Below, in pieces: positions 17,612 to 26,271 of a stretch of DNA of 64,000 bases. Below the pieces are notes generated by a model. The model did no database searches, was not told where the DNA came from, and saw only the letters and a list, made by a program, of their open reading frames with translations. Source of the stretch: Vibrio sp. 99-8-1 (GTDB taxonomy: Bacteria > Pseudomonadota > Gammaproteobacteria > Enterobacterales > Vibrionaceae); assembly GCF_013114595.1 (NCBI RefSeq), contig NZ_VTXE01000001.1:124001-188000 (forward strand). The letters are read 5' to 3'. The translations under genes and the position numbers were made by a program. Positions within the stretch are counted from its first letter, which is position 1. The number at the start of each line of letters is the position of its first letter.

Positions 17612-18655
17612 ATGCGTATAAGTTTCAAAATGATATTGGTCAGCATTGCAATGTATGTTGCTCTAGCTGGCCATGCTTTTAGCTCCAATACAATAAATGA
17701 AGTTGATGAACTTGCTTTGCAGGGAAATATCGATGCGCAGGTAACTCTTGGTGACAAGTATTACTTTGGTCGGGATGTAGAACAAGATTATCAGGAAGCA
17801 ATGAAGTGGTATCGCTTAGCCGCTGAGCACGGTTATGTCAGAGCATATTTTAATCTTGGCTTTATGTATGAGAATGGCCATGGCGCTGAGCAGGATGATG
17901 AGTCGGCTGCAAACTGGTATCGCAAGGCTGCCGAAAAGGGGATTTCAGATGCTCAAAATAATCTTGGAGCTATGTATTTTGCTGGCAGAGGTGTAGAGCA
18001 AAGTAATAAGCAAGCAGCATACTGGTATGGCCTGGCTGCTGAACAAGGTCATGCCTATGCACAAAATAACATTGGTTGGATGTATGAAGAGGGGCTAGGT
18101 GTAGAGCAGAATTACGAGTTAGCAATGAAATGGTATCGTTTAGCGGCTGAACAAGATTTTGCTCAGGCTCAGTTTAATATTGGATCTATGTATATTGGTG
18201 CGCGCGGTGTAGAACAAAGTGATGAGCAGGCTGCGAAGTGGTACCGTCGAGCTGCGGATCTGGGTTTTGCTGATGCTTACGCTAACCTTGGTTATATGTA
18301 TGACAAGGGGCGTGGTGTAAAACAAAGCGATAAGCAGGCAGTAAAGTGGTACCGGTTATCGGCTGAGCAAGGAAATGCTGAATCACAAGTTAACCTTGGG
18401 TCTATGTATCTTTTGGGGAATGGCGTAGAGCAGAGTGATGAACAGGCCGTATACTGGTATCGCTTAGCTGCTGAGAAAGGTAATGCTAGCGCGCAAAACA
18501 ACCTTGGTTTTATGTATGAAGAAGGGCGTGGTATAGAGCAAAGTGATGAATTAGCGTTTAAGTGGTATCGCTTGGCAGCTGAGCAAGGCAGTACCAAAGC
18601 GAAAAGTAACTTAAATATTATTCGTAAGTCGGTGTGGCCTATTTTTTCAGACTAG
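17612..18655 (+). CDS. Secreted Sel1-repeat protein with 8 repeats
   Basis: The 347-residue protein has a Sec-type signal (MRISFKMILVSIAMYVALAG, cleavage likely near HAFS) followed by eight Sel1-like repeats. It is a close relative of the gene just upstream, probably by tandem duplication, but lacks the lipobox Cys. So one copy is membrane anchored and the other soluble in the periplasm or exported. I chose the ATG at 17612 because the signal peptide begins there; the frame is open 36 codons further up without a start context. The 3' end overlaps the convergent ogr-like gene by 17 bases. Confidence 0.85.
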   Translation: MRISFKMILVSIAMYVALAGHAFSSNTINEVDELALQGNIDAQVTLGDKYYFGRDVEQDYQEAMKWYRLAAEHGYVRAYFNLGFMYENGHGAEQDDESAANWYRKAAEKGISDAQNNLGAMYFAGRGVEQSNKQAAYWYGLAAEQGHAYAQNNIGWMYEEGLGVEQNYELAMKWYRLAAEQDFAQAQFNIGSMYIGARGVEQSDEQAAKWYRRAADLGFADAYANLGYMYDKGRGVKQSDKQAVKWYRLSAEQGNAESQVNLGSMYLLGNGVEQSDEQAVYWYRLAAEKGNASAQNNLGFMYEEGRGIEQSDELAFKWYRLAAEQGSTKAKSNLNIIRKSVWPIFSD

Positions 18656-18842
18656 CCTGACTTCTAGCCTCATTACTCACCCCATCAGGCTCAATAATCC
18701 GGTGTACGGATGTGTAAGTCACAAAGATAACCCCGCAGCTTAAGTTCTGGCACTGGCAATAAGCTTCGTGGGTTTCTTTGGTGATAGCCCATGAAGTCGC
18801 AATACGGGCTTTAGTTTCGCATTTCGGGCAGGTGATCAGCAT
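18639..18842 (-). CDS. Ogr/Delta-like zinc-finger activator of P2-type phage
   Basis: The 67-residue protein starts MLITCPKCETKARIATSW and has CxxC-x(~21)-CQCQNLSCG, the Cys4 arrangement of P2 Ogr and satellite Delta. These activate late phage promoters through the RNA polymerase alpha subunit. Length fits the family (about 70-80). It is not visibly damaged, although the adjoining integrase is. It marks the edge of a P2-like prophage or satellite remnant. Confidence 0.82.
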   Translation of the reverse strand: MLITCPKCETKARIATSWAITKETHEAYCQCQNLSCGVIFVTYTSVHRIIEPDGVSNEARSQASLKK

Positions 18843-19129
18843 ATCCGTTAATCTAAAATCTAAATACTTCATCAATATAACCAAAACCAATCTAAAAAAG
18901 CGATTAAAAATAATTGCGGTAGGTTGATTTGGTCGCACAAGCCGAAAATTCCCGCCTTTTTCCTTGCTAAGCCGTCGCGAAGCGACACTACAGAGCCACA
19001 GGCAGCGCGCAGACATCAAAATGGTCACAGATAGGTTTCACCATACGGGGCCCGTCAATGGTCGTTACGAGGCGTTATGGTGGTGATAAAACAGGCTGGC
19101 CATTGATGGGAGGTACCCTTTCCCGAAGG
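18843..19129. other. Spacer of the prophage remnant
   Basis: I see no gene between the ogr-like gene and the integrase fragment. There is a small GTCGC/GCGAC hairpin near 18972. Base composition rises in GC toward the integrase. Confidence 0.35.
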
Positions 19130-19158
19130 GAGTTATCCCCGTGTTTTTGGGGATAAAC
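19130..19158. repeat. Orphan 29-base palindromic unit resembling a type I-E CRISPR repeat
   Basis: TTATCCCC and GGGGATAA form a perfect 8-bp stem around a GTGTTTTT loop, flanked by GAG on the left and AC on the right, 29 bases in all. The ends match the I-E consensus as I know it (GAGTT-CCCC, GGGGATAAAC), with a 2-base insertion. Only one copy exists, so this is not an array; it may be coincidence. Confidence 0.3.
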
Positions 19159-19634
19159 AATAATAGATCCTGCAACGAATTCATCCCTTATCCATATCGT
19201 AAAAATCTGTCTGGCCACCGGTGCAAGTTGGAGTGAGGCAGAATCCCTGAAAGCGAACCAGCTGCAAGACGGTAAGATCACCTACCTGAACACCAAGAGC
19301 GGGAAGAACCGCACAGTACCCGTCAGCGAATCGCTGTTTTCAGAGTTAATGAGCTTAGGGGTTACTGGTGACCAAAAGCTATTTATGTCGTCACTGTCGG
19401 CATTTCGTAAGGCCATCAGCGCCGCAAAAATCGTCCTGCCAAAAGGCCAGATGTCTCACGTACTGCGACACAGCTTCGCCAGCCACTTTGTGATTAACGA
19501 CGGCAATATTGTGGTGCTGAAAGACATCCTTGGCCACTGCACCATTACCACTACCATGCGGCTACGCATACCTGACACCGGATCACCTGTCGGATGCGGT
19601 GGAACTAAACCCGCTGGATAATCCGGCGGGTTAA
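19157..19634 (+). pseudogene. C-terminal half of a P2-type tyrosine integrase, decayed
   Basis: The frame is open from 19157 and reads KICLATGASWSEAESL, then SGKNRTVPVSE, then SHVLRHSFASHF and DILGHCTITTTMR. These are the integrase box I, HxxR and box II regions. The box I catalytic Arg (usually GARW) is Ser here. An extra G at about 19560-19561 shifts the frame just before the catalytic Tyr; in the other frame the reading resumes as YAYLTPDHLSDAVEL and stops at 19634. The N-terminal half is missing, so it cannot be active. Confidence 0.85.
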
Positions 19635-19830
19635 GGGAACTAGATTTGTTAAGTCAGTGCCGATGATGTTATGTCTAGATTATTCAGTTGGTTATCTTGT
19701 TTTGCTTTCATTGTCTATTTAGTGATGTACGGAGTATTTTAAGTGCGGTGGTTGGAATAGAATCGTGTAGGAATTGTTGCGCTTATCCGTTTCTGGATAA
19801 TGAATCCGTCAAAGTAACTTGGAGAATAGT

Positions 19831-20043
19831 ATGGAATCAGTATGTAAATCGCTAATTTACCTAGTGCAGTATTTAGCTTGCGACCGAAATGACGAAGAAT
19901 ACACAGAAGATGATGATTTAAAAGAGATTGAGGCAGTAGCAAGCCTTTTACAAAGTGCAACTGAAGAAGAGAAAGCAATCTTAATAGCCCTTTCAAAAGA
20001 GTTAGGCTTCAAAAATTGGGCGAATCAAATTGGTATTGAATAA
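19831..20043 (+). CDS. Small acidic protein, unknown
   Basis: The 70-residue protein starts MESVCKSLIYLVQYLACDRN and is acidic throughout (EEYTEDDDLKEIEAV). GGAG is 6 bases before the ATG. I recognise no family. It lies 3' of the integrase remnant and its stop codon touches the start of the next gene, so the two form a pair. Small acidic proteins in such places are often immunity or antitoxin proteins, but nothing specific shows that here. Confidence 0.65.
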   Translation: MESVCKSLIYLVQYLACDRNDEEYTEDDDLKEIEAVASLLQSATEEEKAILIALSKELGFKNWANQIGIE

Positions 20044-20418
20044 ATGAGTATAACTTTGATCGTTACACAAGCGTATGACGTAGATTTCAACGAGACTGGC
20101 CGAGAAATCGATGAACAGGAATGGCAAGAGTTTGTTGAGTCTCAAGACAATTTGAGATTTTGTTTAGATTCTATTGTGGCTGAAAATCCAGTGACCGGTG
20201 AGACAATTAAAATCGCCACATCAGAAGGTGATACAGAAGTTCTAATCAATGATAGTTGGCAACCATTTTTAAACTACAGTTATGGCGAACTTCGCATGGG
20301 ATACATTGCAGATATGGAAAACTCAGATAATCCTATCCGAGCTGCGGTTTCTAGTGTGGCGGGTTATTTTTCTGCAATCATTACCCATGATGCTGGTGAC
20401 GAGATTTTGGCTTGGTAA
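20044..20418 (+). CDS. Unknown protein paired with the gene at 19831
   Basis: The 124-residue protein starts immediately after the preceding stop codon (TAAATG). It is acidic, soluble and looks globular, with LIVTQAYDVDF near the N-terminus. I do not recognise it. Translational coupling suggests a shared role with the 70-residue partner. It is convergent with fic and ends only 1 base from it. Confidence 0.68.
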   Translation: MSITLIVTQAYDVDFNETGREIDEQEWQEFVESQDNLRFCLDSIVAENPVTGETIKIATSEGDTEVLINDSWQPFLNYSYGELRMGYIADMENSDNPIRAAVSSVAGYFSAIITHDAGDEILAW

Positions 20419-20419
20419 T

Positions 20420-21001
20420 CTAAGTAACGATTCTTTTAAAGATTCTGGCCATAGAGGCATAATTTACATTTACACCGTCGATATTGGCCTGAATCCACTC
20501 TTCCGGCAGCACATCTTCCCAGCTCAGTTCATATCCTGCGGATAGGGCAATATGTTCGAAAAGCAGACGCTGAACACGGCCATTTCCTTCACGGAATGGA
20601 TGCAGCATATTGATCTCGCAATAGTGCTCTGCGAGTCTGTCACAGAAGGTTTCCCTGTCCAGGTCTTGTAACCAGTTCTCTTTTTCCAGTGCAGCAAACA
20701 ATCTGGCAGCTTCCGGCTCGATGCGGTCAAAGTAGCAGAAACGTGTACCGCCTTTTGAGATATCGATGGTGCGGGTTGTGCCGGCCCAGTCGTATAGGCT
20801 GGAGAAAAGAGTTTTGTGTAGCGATTTTAAGTAATCGAGATTATAAGGCGGTGTGTGATAGACAACTTCGTTTATCTGGATCTCGGTGATTTCCCGTTCA
20901 GCATCTTCCAGCGTATCAAGGTCTTTAATGTTTAGCTTGTTCTTTAGAACAGAGGTGTCGGGATAGCAATAGTGATCGCCGGCCGCATCATATTTGTCCA
21001 T
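20420..21001 (-). CDS. fic: Fic-domain AMP-transferase toxin
   Basis: The 193-residue protein carries an intact Fic core, HPFREGNGRVQR at 134-145, with the catalytic His and the Mg/ATP-binding Glu and Asn/Arg. Flanking segments LYDWAGTTRTIDI and SYELSWED-like parts match E. coli Fic. Such enzymes AMPylate target proteins, often type II topoisomerases. It follows its antitoxin by 2 bases, so both are made together. Confidence 0.9.
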   Translation of the reverse strand: MDKYDAAGDHYCYPDTSVLKNKLNIKDLDTLEDAEREITEIQINEVVYHTPPYNLDYLKSLHKTLFSSLYDWAGTTRTIDISKGGTRFCYFDRIEPEAARLFAALEKENWLQDLDRETFCDRLAEHYCEINMLHPFREGNGRVQRLLFEHIALSAGYELSWEDVLPEEWIQANIDGVNVNYASMARIFKRIVT

Positions 21002-21003
21002 CG

Positions 21004-21468
21004 CTATCTCTGGTATTTGGCTAAGACAGATTCCAGTGATTTATCGGCAACAACATTCATGTTGATGCCTTCTAGTCTGGAACTGTGCTGAAAGTTCTTG
21101 TGCTTGGTTTCTTCGAATTTCTGGTAAGGGTCAAAGGCCGCTTTTTTGAATGCTTTGCAAAGCAATAAGAAATGGCTTTTTAACTGCTTACTGTCAGCCG
21201 TACTGAACTTCACATCTATCAGCTTTTCGATCTGTTTCTTTGCATCTTCGACAGGATGGCTGCTGATGATGCTTAAGATCGAGGCTTTATTGGCTGGCGC
21301 CGCTTTCTGCAGGTGTGTGACCTTATCGAACAGAGTTACCCAACTGCGGACGTTTAGCTTGAGGCTTAGCTGGTTCTCAGTCACGCGCTTAAGCTCAAGA
21401 TAGGAACCTTGCGCTTTTAACTCATTAATATCATGGGAACTCAATATCTTGCTAATACTGATGCTCAT
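21004..21468 (-). CDS. Class I Fic antitoxin with an extra N-terminal domain (YhfG-like C-terminus)
   Basis: The 154-residue protein ends with NFQHSSRLEGINM, which contains the inhibitory helix motif S-x-x-x-E-G (Ser129, Glu133, Gly134). In class I antitoxins such as VbhA and YhfG this Glu blocks ATP binding by Fic. YhfG itself has only about 55 residues, matching the last 45 here. The first ~105 residues are an additional helical domain I do not recognise, which might bind DNA or a partner. The order antitoxin-fic and the GAGG site support a working pair. Confidence 0.78.
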   Translation of the reverse strand: MSISISKILSSHDINELKAQGSYLELKRVTENQLSLKLNVRSWVTLFDKVTHLQKAAPANKASILSIISSHPVEDAKKQIEKLIDVKFSTADSKQLKSHFLLLCKAFKKAAFDPYQKFEETKHKNFQHSSRLEGINMNVVADKSLESVLAKYQR

Positions 21469-21720
21469 TGAACCTCGATAAGATTTCTAAACCGACTATA
21501 AGGTTAATATACCATACATATCACTTTTCAGCTTACATGACTTTAGTCGCTAGCTTTGATCATTTTTACCTTGCTCAATATTCACTCTTTATGCATTTAG
21601 TCCCTTCAAATATTCCGTTGGTAATTGTGAATTTACTAGGCTTTGAAAAGCCGACTTGTTTATATGTACCCCATATGCTCCCCGTTTGTTATTTTCCTCT
21701 TTTTGTAATAGATTGATTTT

Positions 21721-21996
21721 TTATAGATTTGTCAGGTTTTCCAAATCAACTTCATCGACATCCTGTGCAATATCATACTCGAAAGAACCTGGCCGATTGT
21801 TATCATCCCAACTGCCATACCAGCCAAGTTCTTGTCTATTAATCTGACTCTTAACAGAGAGAATCCCATAATATCCAGTAGCAATTTCAACATTACTATC
21901 ATGAGTTAAATTTATTCGCTTAGTTTCACTAGTTGGCTTGCCAAGAGTACTAGTAAATGATGAGACAAACGTACTATGGCTTAAAAAAATAATACA
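21721..21996 (-). pseudogene. C-terminal gene fragment without a start codon
   Basis: On the minus strand a frame of 92 codons runs from just after a TGA (21997-21999) to a TAA at 21721, without an ATG. The residues (for example LGWYGSWDDNNRPGSFEYDI) look like real, soluble protein, with far more Gly, Trp and Asp than the AT-rich surroundings would give by chance. A run of 7 T close to the 5' end is a likely frameshift site. Family not recognised. Confidence 0.5.
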
Positions 21997-22314
21997 TCAA
22001 TATATTATTTTTTATTAGAAAAGCAGAATATTATCAATAAGCAGTAGATGAAATTCAGACAATCAAACACATTCAATTATATTATCAATCACTTCAAAAC
22101 AATCTAAAATCATTTTAATCAATGCGAATTTTCTTATTAAAACCACAAAGAAAAGACCATTAAATGCAGCAATAATAGACATCAATTTGTAGGAAAATTC
22201 TTATTTTAACCTGACCTACTCATAAATAAATACAACTGTGAATCTCTACTCAATTTATTTCGAATGGAAAATTTACACTGAAAATTATGTAGTATAAAAA
22301 AGAAGGTTAACTCC
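21997..22314. other. AT-rich intergenic region
   Basis: The sequence is strongly AT-rich and I see no gene. It contains the promoter of the YdcF-like gene, which has GAAGG before its ATG. Confidence 0.4.
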
Positions 22315-23412
22315 ATGAGAAAAAATATTATCGCTCTAACTCTTAGTAGTATTATCGCGCTAACTTCAGCACCCATTACTTTTGCTGCCAATGCCTCTGC
22401 AATCCAGTCTTCCACCGACTATTCGCAAGTAGTAACCAAACGCCAAGTAGTCGATCAGTTGTTAAATGATGCCCTAAATGCATTCAAGTCCCCTACACGT
22501 ATTTCTCACGCGGGCTTTACTGCAAAAATGCCAAGCAATATGGAAATCGTGACCAATCGACTTCTCGAAGCCTATCAGCTAGAGCCTTATCGCACCGATT
22601 TATTGATTTCCGCGGCTAATGCTCAGATCTATAACAAAAATGTAGATGGAGCCATCGATCTGTTTAAGCAAGCTTTGAATGTAGCTCCTGACGATGTGGA
22701 TTTACATGCCTACCTTGCTGTATGGCAACGATTTAAAGGCAATCAAACCGAGTCAAACAAACACATGGCAGCGTTAACTAAACTAGATGCGGGCAAAGCA
22801 GCCGATATCAAACGCATCTTCCAAACCGTTGAACGCATTCTAGTCACGCCCCTGAAAGAGAATGCAGATAAAGGTAAATTAGACAGCAAAGGCGCTATTG
22901 TCACTTTAGGTTACGCATTAAACCCTGATGGCTCCATGCACCCAATCTTAGAAGAGCGCTTGCAAACAACATTAAAAATGGCCAAGGCCAACCCTGATGC
23001 GCTTATCGTGCTAACAGGCGGCGTACCAAAAAACCATAAAACCGAAGGCAAGTTAATGGCTGACTGGCTGATAAAAAATGGCGTCAAAAAAGAGCGTATC
23101 ATTGACGAAAACTACGCCACCAGCACGGTAGGCAATGCACTATTTAGTAGCTATATTTTAGCTCGCCATAATATAAAACACGCAACGATCATCAGTTCGG
23201 CAAGCCACGTTCGTCGCGGCCAAACACTATTTGAAATCGCCAGTTGGCAAACAGGTCCAAAAGGGATCACCTTTGACACTGTTAGCTACCCTGATAAACC
23301 GCTAAAAACACTTATTAAGGCCAGCAGCAGTGAACTGCTTGGTATCTACCGTGATGCATTGCGCACGTACGGTATGTGGAGTTATCGTTCCTATCCACTA
23401 GAGTCACGTTAA
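22315..23412 (+). CDS. Periplasmic YdcF/ElyC-like (DUF218) protein with TPR segment
   Basis: The 365-residue protein has a Sec signal (MRKNIIALTLSSIIALTSAP, cleavage near FAA). Two TPR-like repeats lie around residues 80-140 (AYQLEPYRTDLLISAANA; AIDLFKQALNVAP). The DUF218 core follows: AIVTLGYALNPDG, VLTGGVPKNHKTEGKLMADWL, and SASHVRRGQ. DUF218 proteins are linked to envelope maintenance and cell-wall lipid carriers. It stands alone, ended by a hairpin. Confidence 0.82.
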   Translation: MRKNIIALTLSSIIALTSAPITFAANASAIQSSTDYSQVVTKRQVVDQLLNDALNAFKSPTRISHAGFTAKMPSNMEIVTNRLLEAYQLEPYRTDLLISAANAQIYNKNVDGAIDLFKQALNVAPDDVDLHAYLAVWQRFKGNQTESNKHMAALTKLDAGKAADIKRIFQTVERILVTPLKENADKGKLDSKGAIVTLGYALNPDGSMHPILEERLQTTLKMAKANPDALIVLTGGVPKNHKTEGKLMADWLIKNGVKKERIIDENYATSTVGNALFSSYILARHNIKHATIISSASHVRRGQTLFEIASWQTGPKGITFDTVSYPDKPLKTLIKASSSELLGIYRDALRTYGMWSYRSYPLESR

Positions 23413-23419
23413 ACTATTG

Positions 23420-23442
23420 AAGCCCTTTCTGAAAGGGCTTTA
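23420..23442 (+). terminator. Rho-independent terminator after the YdcF-like gene
   Basis: AGCCCTTTC (23421-23429) and GAAAGGGCT (23431-23439) form a 9-bp stem (tight loop), followed by TTAT, 8 bases after the stop codon. Confidence 0.8.
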
Positions 23443-23807
23443 TACTTAAGTAATCTCAAGATGCTTGTCACTTATATCGCGTTCAGATCGAGCATGTAAT
23501 TCGCTGAAAAAGCATCTCCTCAATAAATACCGTTATTATTTCTGTTATCACCTGCGGTAGAAACCAGAATTAACCTTAAAAACAAAGCCGGTATTCCAAG
23601 CATGATTTAAACTCAAGAATAGCAAATAAATAAAACATGATGTTTTTATGACATTTTTATTAATTATTTATTAATTTATGATTAACTATTTAAGTCACTA
23701 CTGACTATTTTAATAATACCTACAGCTTCCATTTGATTAATTGCAATTTCGTTCATATGGTTAATGTTAATGTTAATGTCAATAATCAGATGCTAAAGGT
23801 ATACGGA
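23443..23807. other. Promoter region of the chemoreceptor gene
   Basis: I see no gene in these 365 bases. The 3' half is very AT-rich and contains three tandem TTAATG hexamers at about 23761-23778 just ahead of the coding region. Confidence 0.4.
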
Positions 23808-25577
23808 ATGAGCATTAAGCAAAAATTATATATGTTAGGCTTTATTGCCACGTTGGGAGTCATCACGTTAGTCGTCACCACTTCCCAGTTTTCCAAAAAT
23901 ACCGAGCAACTTAATACAGCAACCAATTTAGTCGCACAATTAGAGATCCGCTTATTAAACTTAAGACGCAACGAAAAAGATTTCTTGCTTCGTAAGGATA
24001 TGAAGTACTTAGATAAGTTTAATAATAATATGGAGATTTTTTTATCGTTAGAGAAAGAGCTCTCTGGCATTTTGACTAGCGCTAAGCTTCTTTCCAGTGA
24101 CCAATTAAAAGCTGACGCTTTACGCTACCAGAAAGGCTTTCAAGCTCTGGTACTTGCATTTCAAGAGCACGGACTGAAAGACGATCAAAGCTTACTGGGA
24201 GCGTACAACTCTGCTCTAGAAGCGTATCAATCTCGTCTGACGGGCGATCAGCTACTTTCCGTCTTTGCTTTTGACAAACAGATTCATCAAGGCATCTTTG
24301 ACCGTTCGTTACTGACCACATCGGGGTCAACGCCACTGCTCACTGCGGCAGAAACACTGGTTGCTCAAAAGGTTGCGATTGGGCTTAAATATAACGAGGG
24401 AGCATTAGGTGACACTCGAAAACTCTCCCACACCGTAGAAGAACAGTTTAAAACTTTCTCAGCAGCCTTAGATGGTGAAATTAAATCTGAAGAGTCGCAA
24501 CTTTTGATTATTGAGCAGGCAATAACCGCAGGCGTTATTATTTTAATTATCGCTTTAGTTTATCAAATATCCCGTTCAATAAATTCACAAGTCGCGAAAC
24601 TGCTGTCGGTCATTCAAAATATCGCCAGAACCAATAATGTAAGTATGAGAACTCAGCTAACTGGAAATGATGAGTTGGCGTCGATCGGCATGTATTTTGA
24701 TCGACTGCTAGATAAGTTAGAAACACTTATCTCCAGCACACAGGGCAAATCAGCTCAGCTGTTTCATAACACCAGTAATATGCATAATGAACTTCAAGAT
24801 GTGATCGAACAGTTTAATGTTCAAGTGGAACACACCTCGACAATGGCCACATCAGTACAAGAGATGGTTGCCACCATCAATGAAATTTCAGAAAGTACTG
24901 CGGTCGCGGTAGAAGGAGTTCAGCAAGCTTCTGTCAATGCAAAGCATGGGCGGCAAGTTGTGCAGTCGACGGTACAAAATGTCGATGAACTCTCTAACAT
25001 ATTGGGTAAAAGTCAGCATTCCATCTCTTCGTTAAACGAGAACGTCGATAAAATTGGTGGGGCTGTAAACATCATACAAGAGATTGCTGAGCAGACTAAT
25101 TTACTCGCGTTAAACGCAGCAATAGAGGCCGCACGAGCAGGTGAACAAGGCCGAGGGTTTGCCGTGGTGGCCGATGAAGTAAGAGCCTTAGCAAGCCGCA
25201 CCCACCAGTCGACTGAAGAGATCACAAACGTGGTTTCATCTATTCAAAATCAGATGTCAACGGTGGTAACCAATATAGATCAATGTAATGAACAAGGACA
25301 ACAAACCCTTTCTGCTTCACAAACACTGGATGAGAGTTTAAGTCAGATTATTGGAGATATGGACAATATTCAATCCAACTCAGAGAGAATTGCCTCTGCC
25401 ATTGAGGAGCAAGGCATTGTGATGAATCATGTCGGTGAATCCATTACCGAGTTAAACAGTATCTCAGACAATAACATGCACTCTGCGGAGCAGTGTTTGG
25501 TCGAGGTCGATATGGTTTCAAGCCAAGCTCAGGAGATGGATGCGGCCGTCGCCGAGTTTCAAACCAATAAGGGGTAA
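23808..25577 (+). CDS. Methyl-accepting chemotaxis protein, HBM-type sensor
   Basis: The 589-residue protein has a first membrane helix at residues ~8-30 and a long helical periplasmic sensor with [17 protein letters not shown], the signature of helical bimodular (HBM) sensors that bind organic acids. A second helix follows ([14 protein letters not shown]), then HAMP and the signalling hairpin [20 protein letters not shown]. It ends QTNKG, without the CheR pentapeptide. I chose the ATG at 23808 (AAAGG 8-9 bases upstream). In-frame upstream starts lack Shine-Dalgarno sites. The ligand is not known. Confidence 0.92.
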   Translation: MSIKQKLYMLGFIATLGVITLVVTTSQFSKNTEQLNTATNLVAQLEIRLLNLRRNEKDFLLRKDMKYLDKFNNNMEIFLSLEKELSGILTSAKLLSSDQLKADALRYQKGFQALVLAFQEHGLKDDQSLLGAYNSALEAYQSRLTGDQLLSVFAFDKQIHQGIFDRSLLTTSGSTPLLTAAETLVAQKVAIGLKYNEGALGDTRKLSHTVEEQFKTFSAALDGEIKSEESQLLIIEQAITAGVIILIIALVYQISRSINSQVAKLLSVIQNIARTNNVSMRTQLTGNDELASIGMYFDRLLDKLETLISSTQGKSAQLFHNTSNMHNELQDVIEQFNVQVEHTSTMATSVQEMVATINEISESTAVAVEGVQQASVNAKHGRQVVQSTVQNVDELSNILGKSQHSISSLNENVDKIGGAVNIIQEIAEQTNLLALNAAIEAARAGEQGRGFAVVADEVRALASRTHQSTEEITNVVSSIQNQMSTVVTNIDQCNEQGQQTLSASQTLDESLSQIIGDMDNIQSNSERIASAIEEQGIVMNHVGESITELNSISDNNMHSAEQCLVEVDMVSSQAQEMDAAVAEFQTNKG

Positions 25578-25633
25578 ACCGCTCCACGCAGCTCACTATG
25601 CTGATGCTTGCCATAACGCAAGAAAATTGCCAT

Positions 25634-25673
25634 GCAGTAACAAAGATCGAAGACAGTCGATTTTTGTTACTGC
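25634..25673. terminator. Bidirectional terminator between the chemoreceptor and the T6SS cluster
   Basis: GCAGTAACAAAGATCG (25634-25649) pairs with CGATTTTTGTTACTGC (25658-25673), 16 bp with one mismatch, 8-base loop. It touches the stop codon of the kinase gene and stops both convergent transcripts. Confidence 0.75.
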
Positions 25674-26257
25674 TAGTCGGAATGTGTCTCCAACCGTGTC
25701 TTTAACCATTGCAGTATGCGGCTAATTTTTCCATGTTGTCTTACCGTTAATGTATGCTGCATTAACTGCCTCAGCCAGACATTAACCGCATTCCAATCAT
25801 CACCGGCAGACACTCTACCAACCCCATTACGGCTGGTGGAAGTCGCAAAGGTAGGGGTCATTTCCCACTGTGATAACGCATTCCTATCGCAACCAAGGGG
25901 CAGTGCGGCAGCGAAGTCTATCAACACGATACGCTGGCTCTTTTCTAGGTACAAAACATTGGATGGTTTGATATCACCATGCACCCATCCCTGTTGATGG
26001 CAGTGATGGATTACACGGATCAACTGTGGAACAAGTTCAAGAAAACGGTCAATATGCTGATAAGAAAAACTCAGCATATCTTTAGCGTCGGCATAATAGT
26101 GCAACGTTAACGTTCGTTCCTCACTGTTTTTGCTCAGTAAGGGTTGAACAGCCGGACAGGCACACGCTTGTAATGCCTGCCACTCAAAGTTAAATGCGCT
26201 AACATCCTCTCTGGTTTTAATTAGCACAGCTCGCTGTGCTTCATATCGGCTATTCAT
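25673..26257 (-). CDS. Short Ser/Thr protein kinase of the T6SS cluster
   Basis: The 194-residue protein has a kinase fold with the ATP-anchoring Lys (AVLIKT, Lys14), the catalytic loop HGDIKPSN (residues 93-100) and a DFG-like motif altered to DFA (114-116, IDFAAA). The glycine loop is not clear and the C-lobe is short. In T6SS clusters PpkA-type kinases phosphorylate FHA proteins to trigger assembly, and an FHA protein (tagH) is encoded upstream. There is no membrane segment and no partner phosphatase in the window. It is last in the operon, 14 bases after tssM. Confidence 0.78.
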   Translation of the reverse strand: MNSRYEAQRAVLIKTREDVSAFNFEWQALQACACPAVQPLLSKNSEERTLTLHYYADAKDMLSFSYQHIDRFLELVPQLIRVIHHCHQQGWVHGDIKPSNVLYLEKSQRIVLIDFAAALPLGCDRNALSQWEMTPTFATSTSRNGVGRVSAGDDWNAVNVWLRQLMQHTLTVRQHGKISRILQWLKTRLETHSD

Positions 26258-26271
26258 TAAAACAACAAAAA

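Noticed and set aside
19060..19200. CRISPR array
   Set aside because: Only a single repeat-like unit was seen; no second copy at about 61-base spacing.
21468..21716. 82-codon plus-strand frame after the Fic antitoxin
   Set aside because: Composition is hydrophobic and AT-driven with no Shine-Dalgarno; it lies in the antitoxin promoter region.
23759..23778. Phase-variable repeat in the chemoreceptor gene
   Set aside because: Only three TTAATG hexamers and upstream of the likely start; six-base units would not shift the frame.
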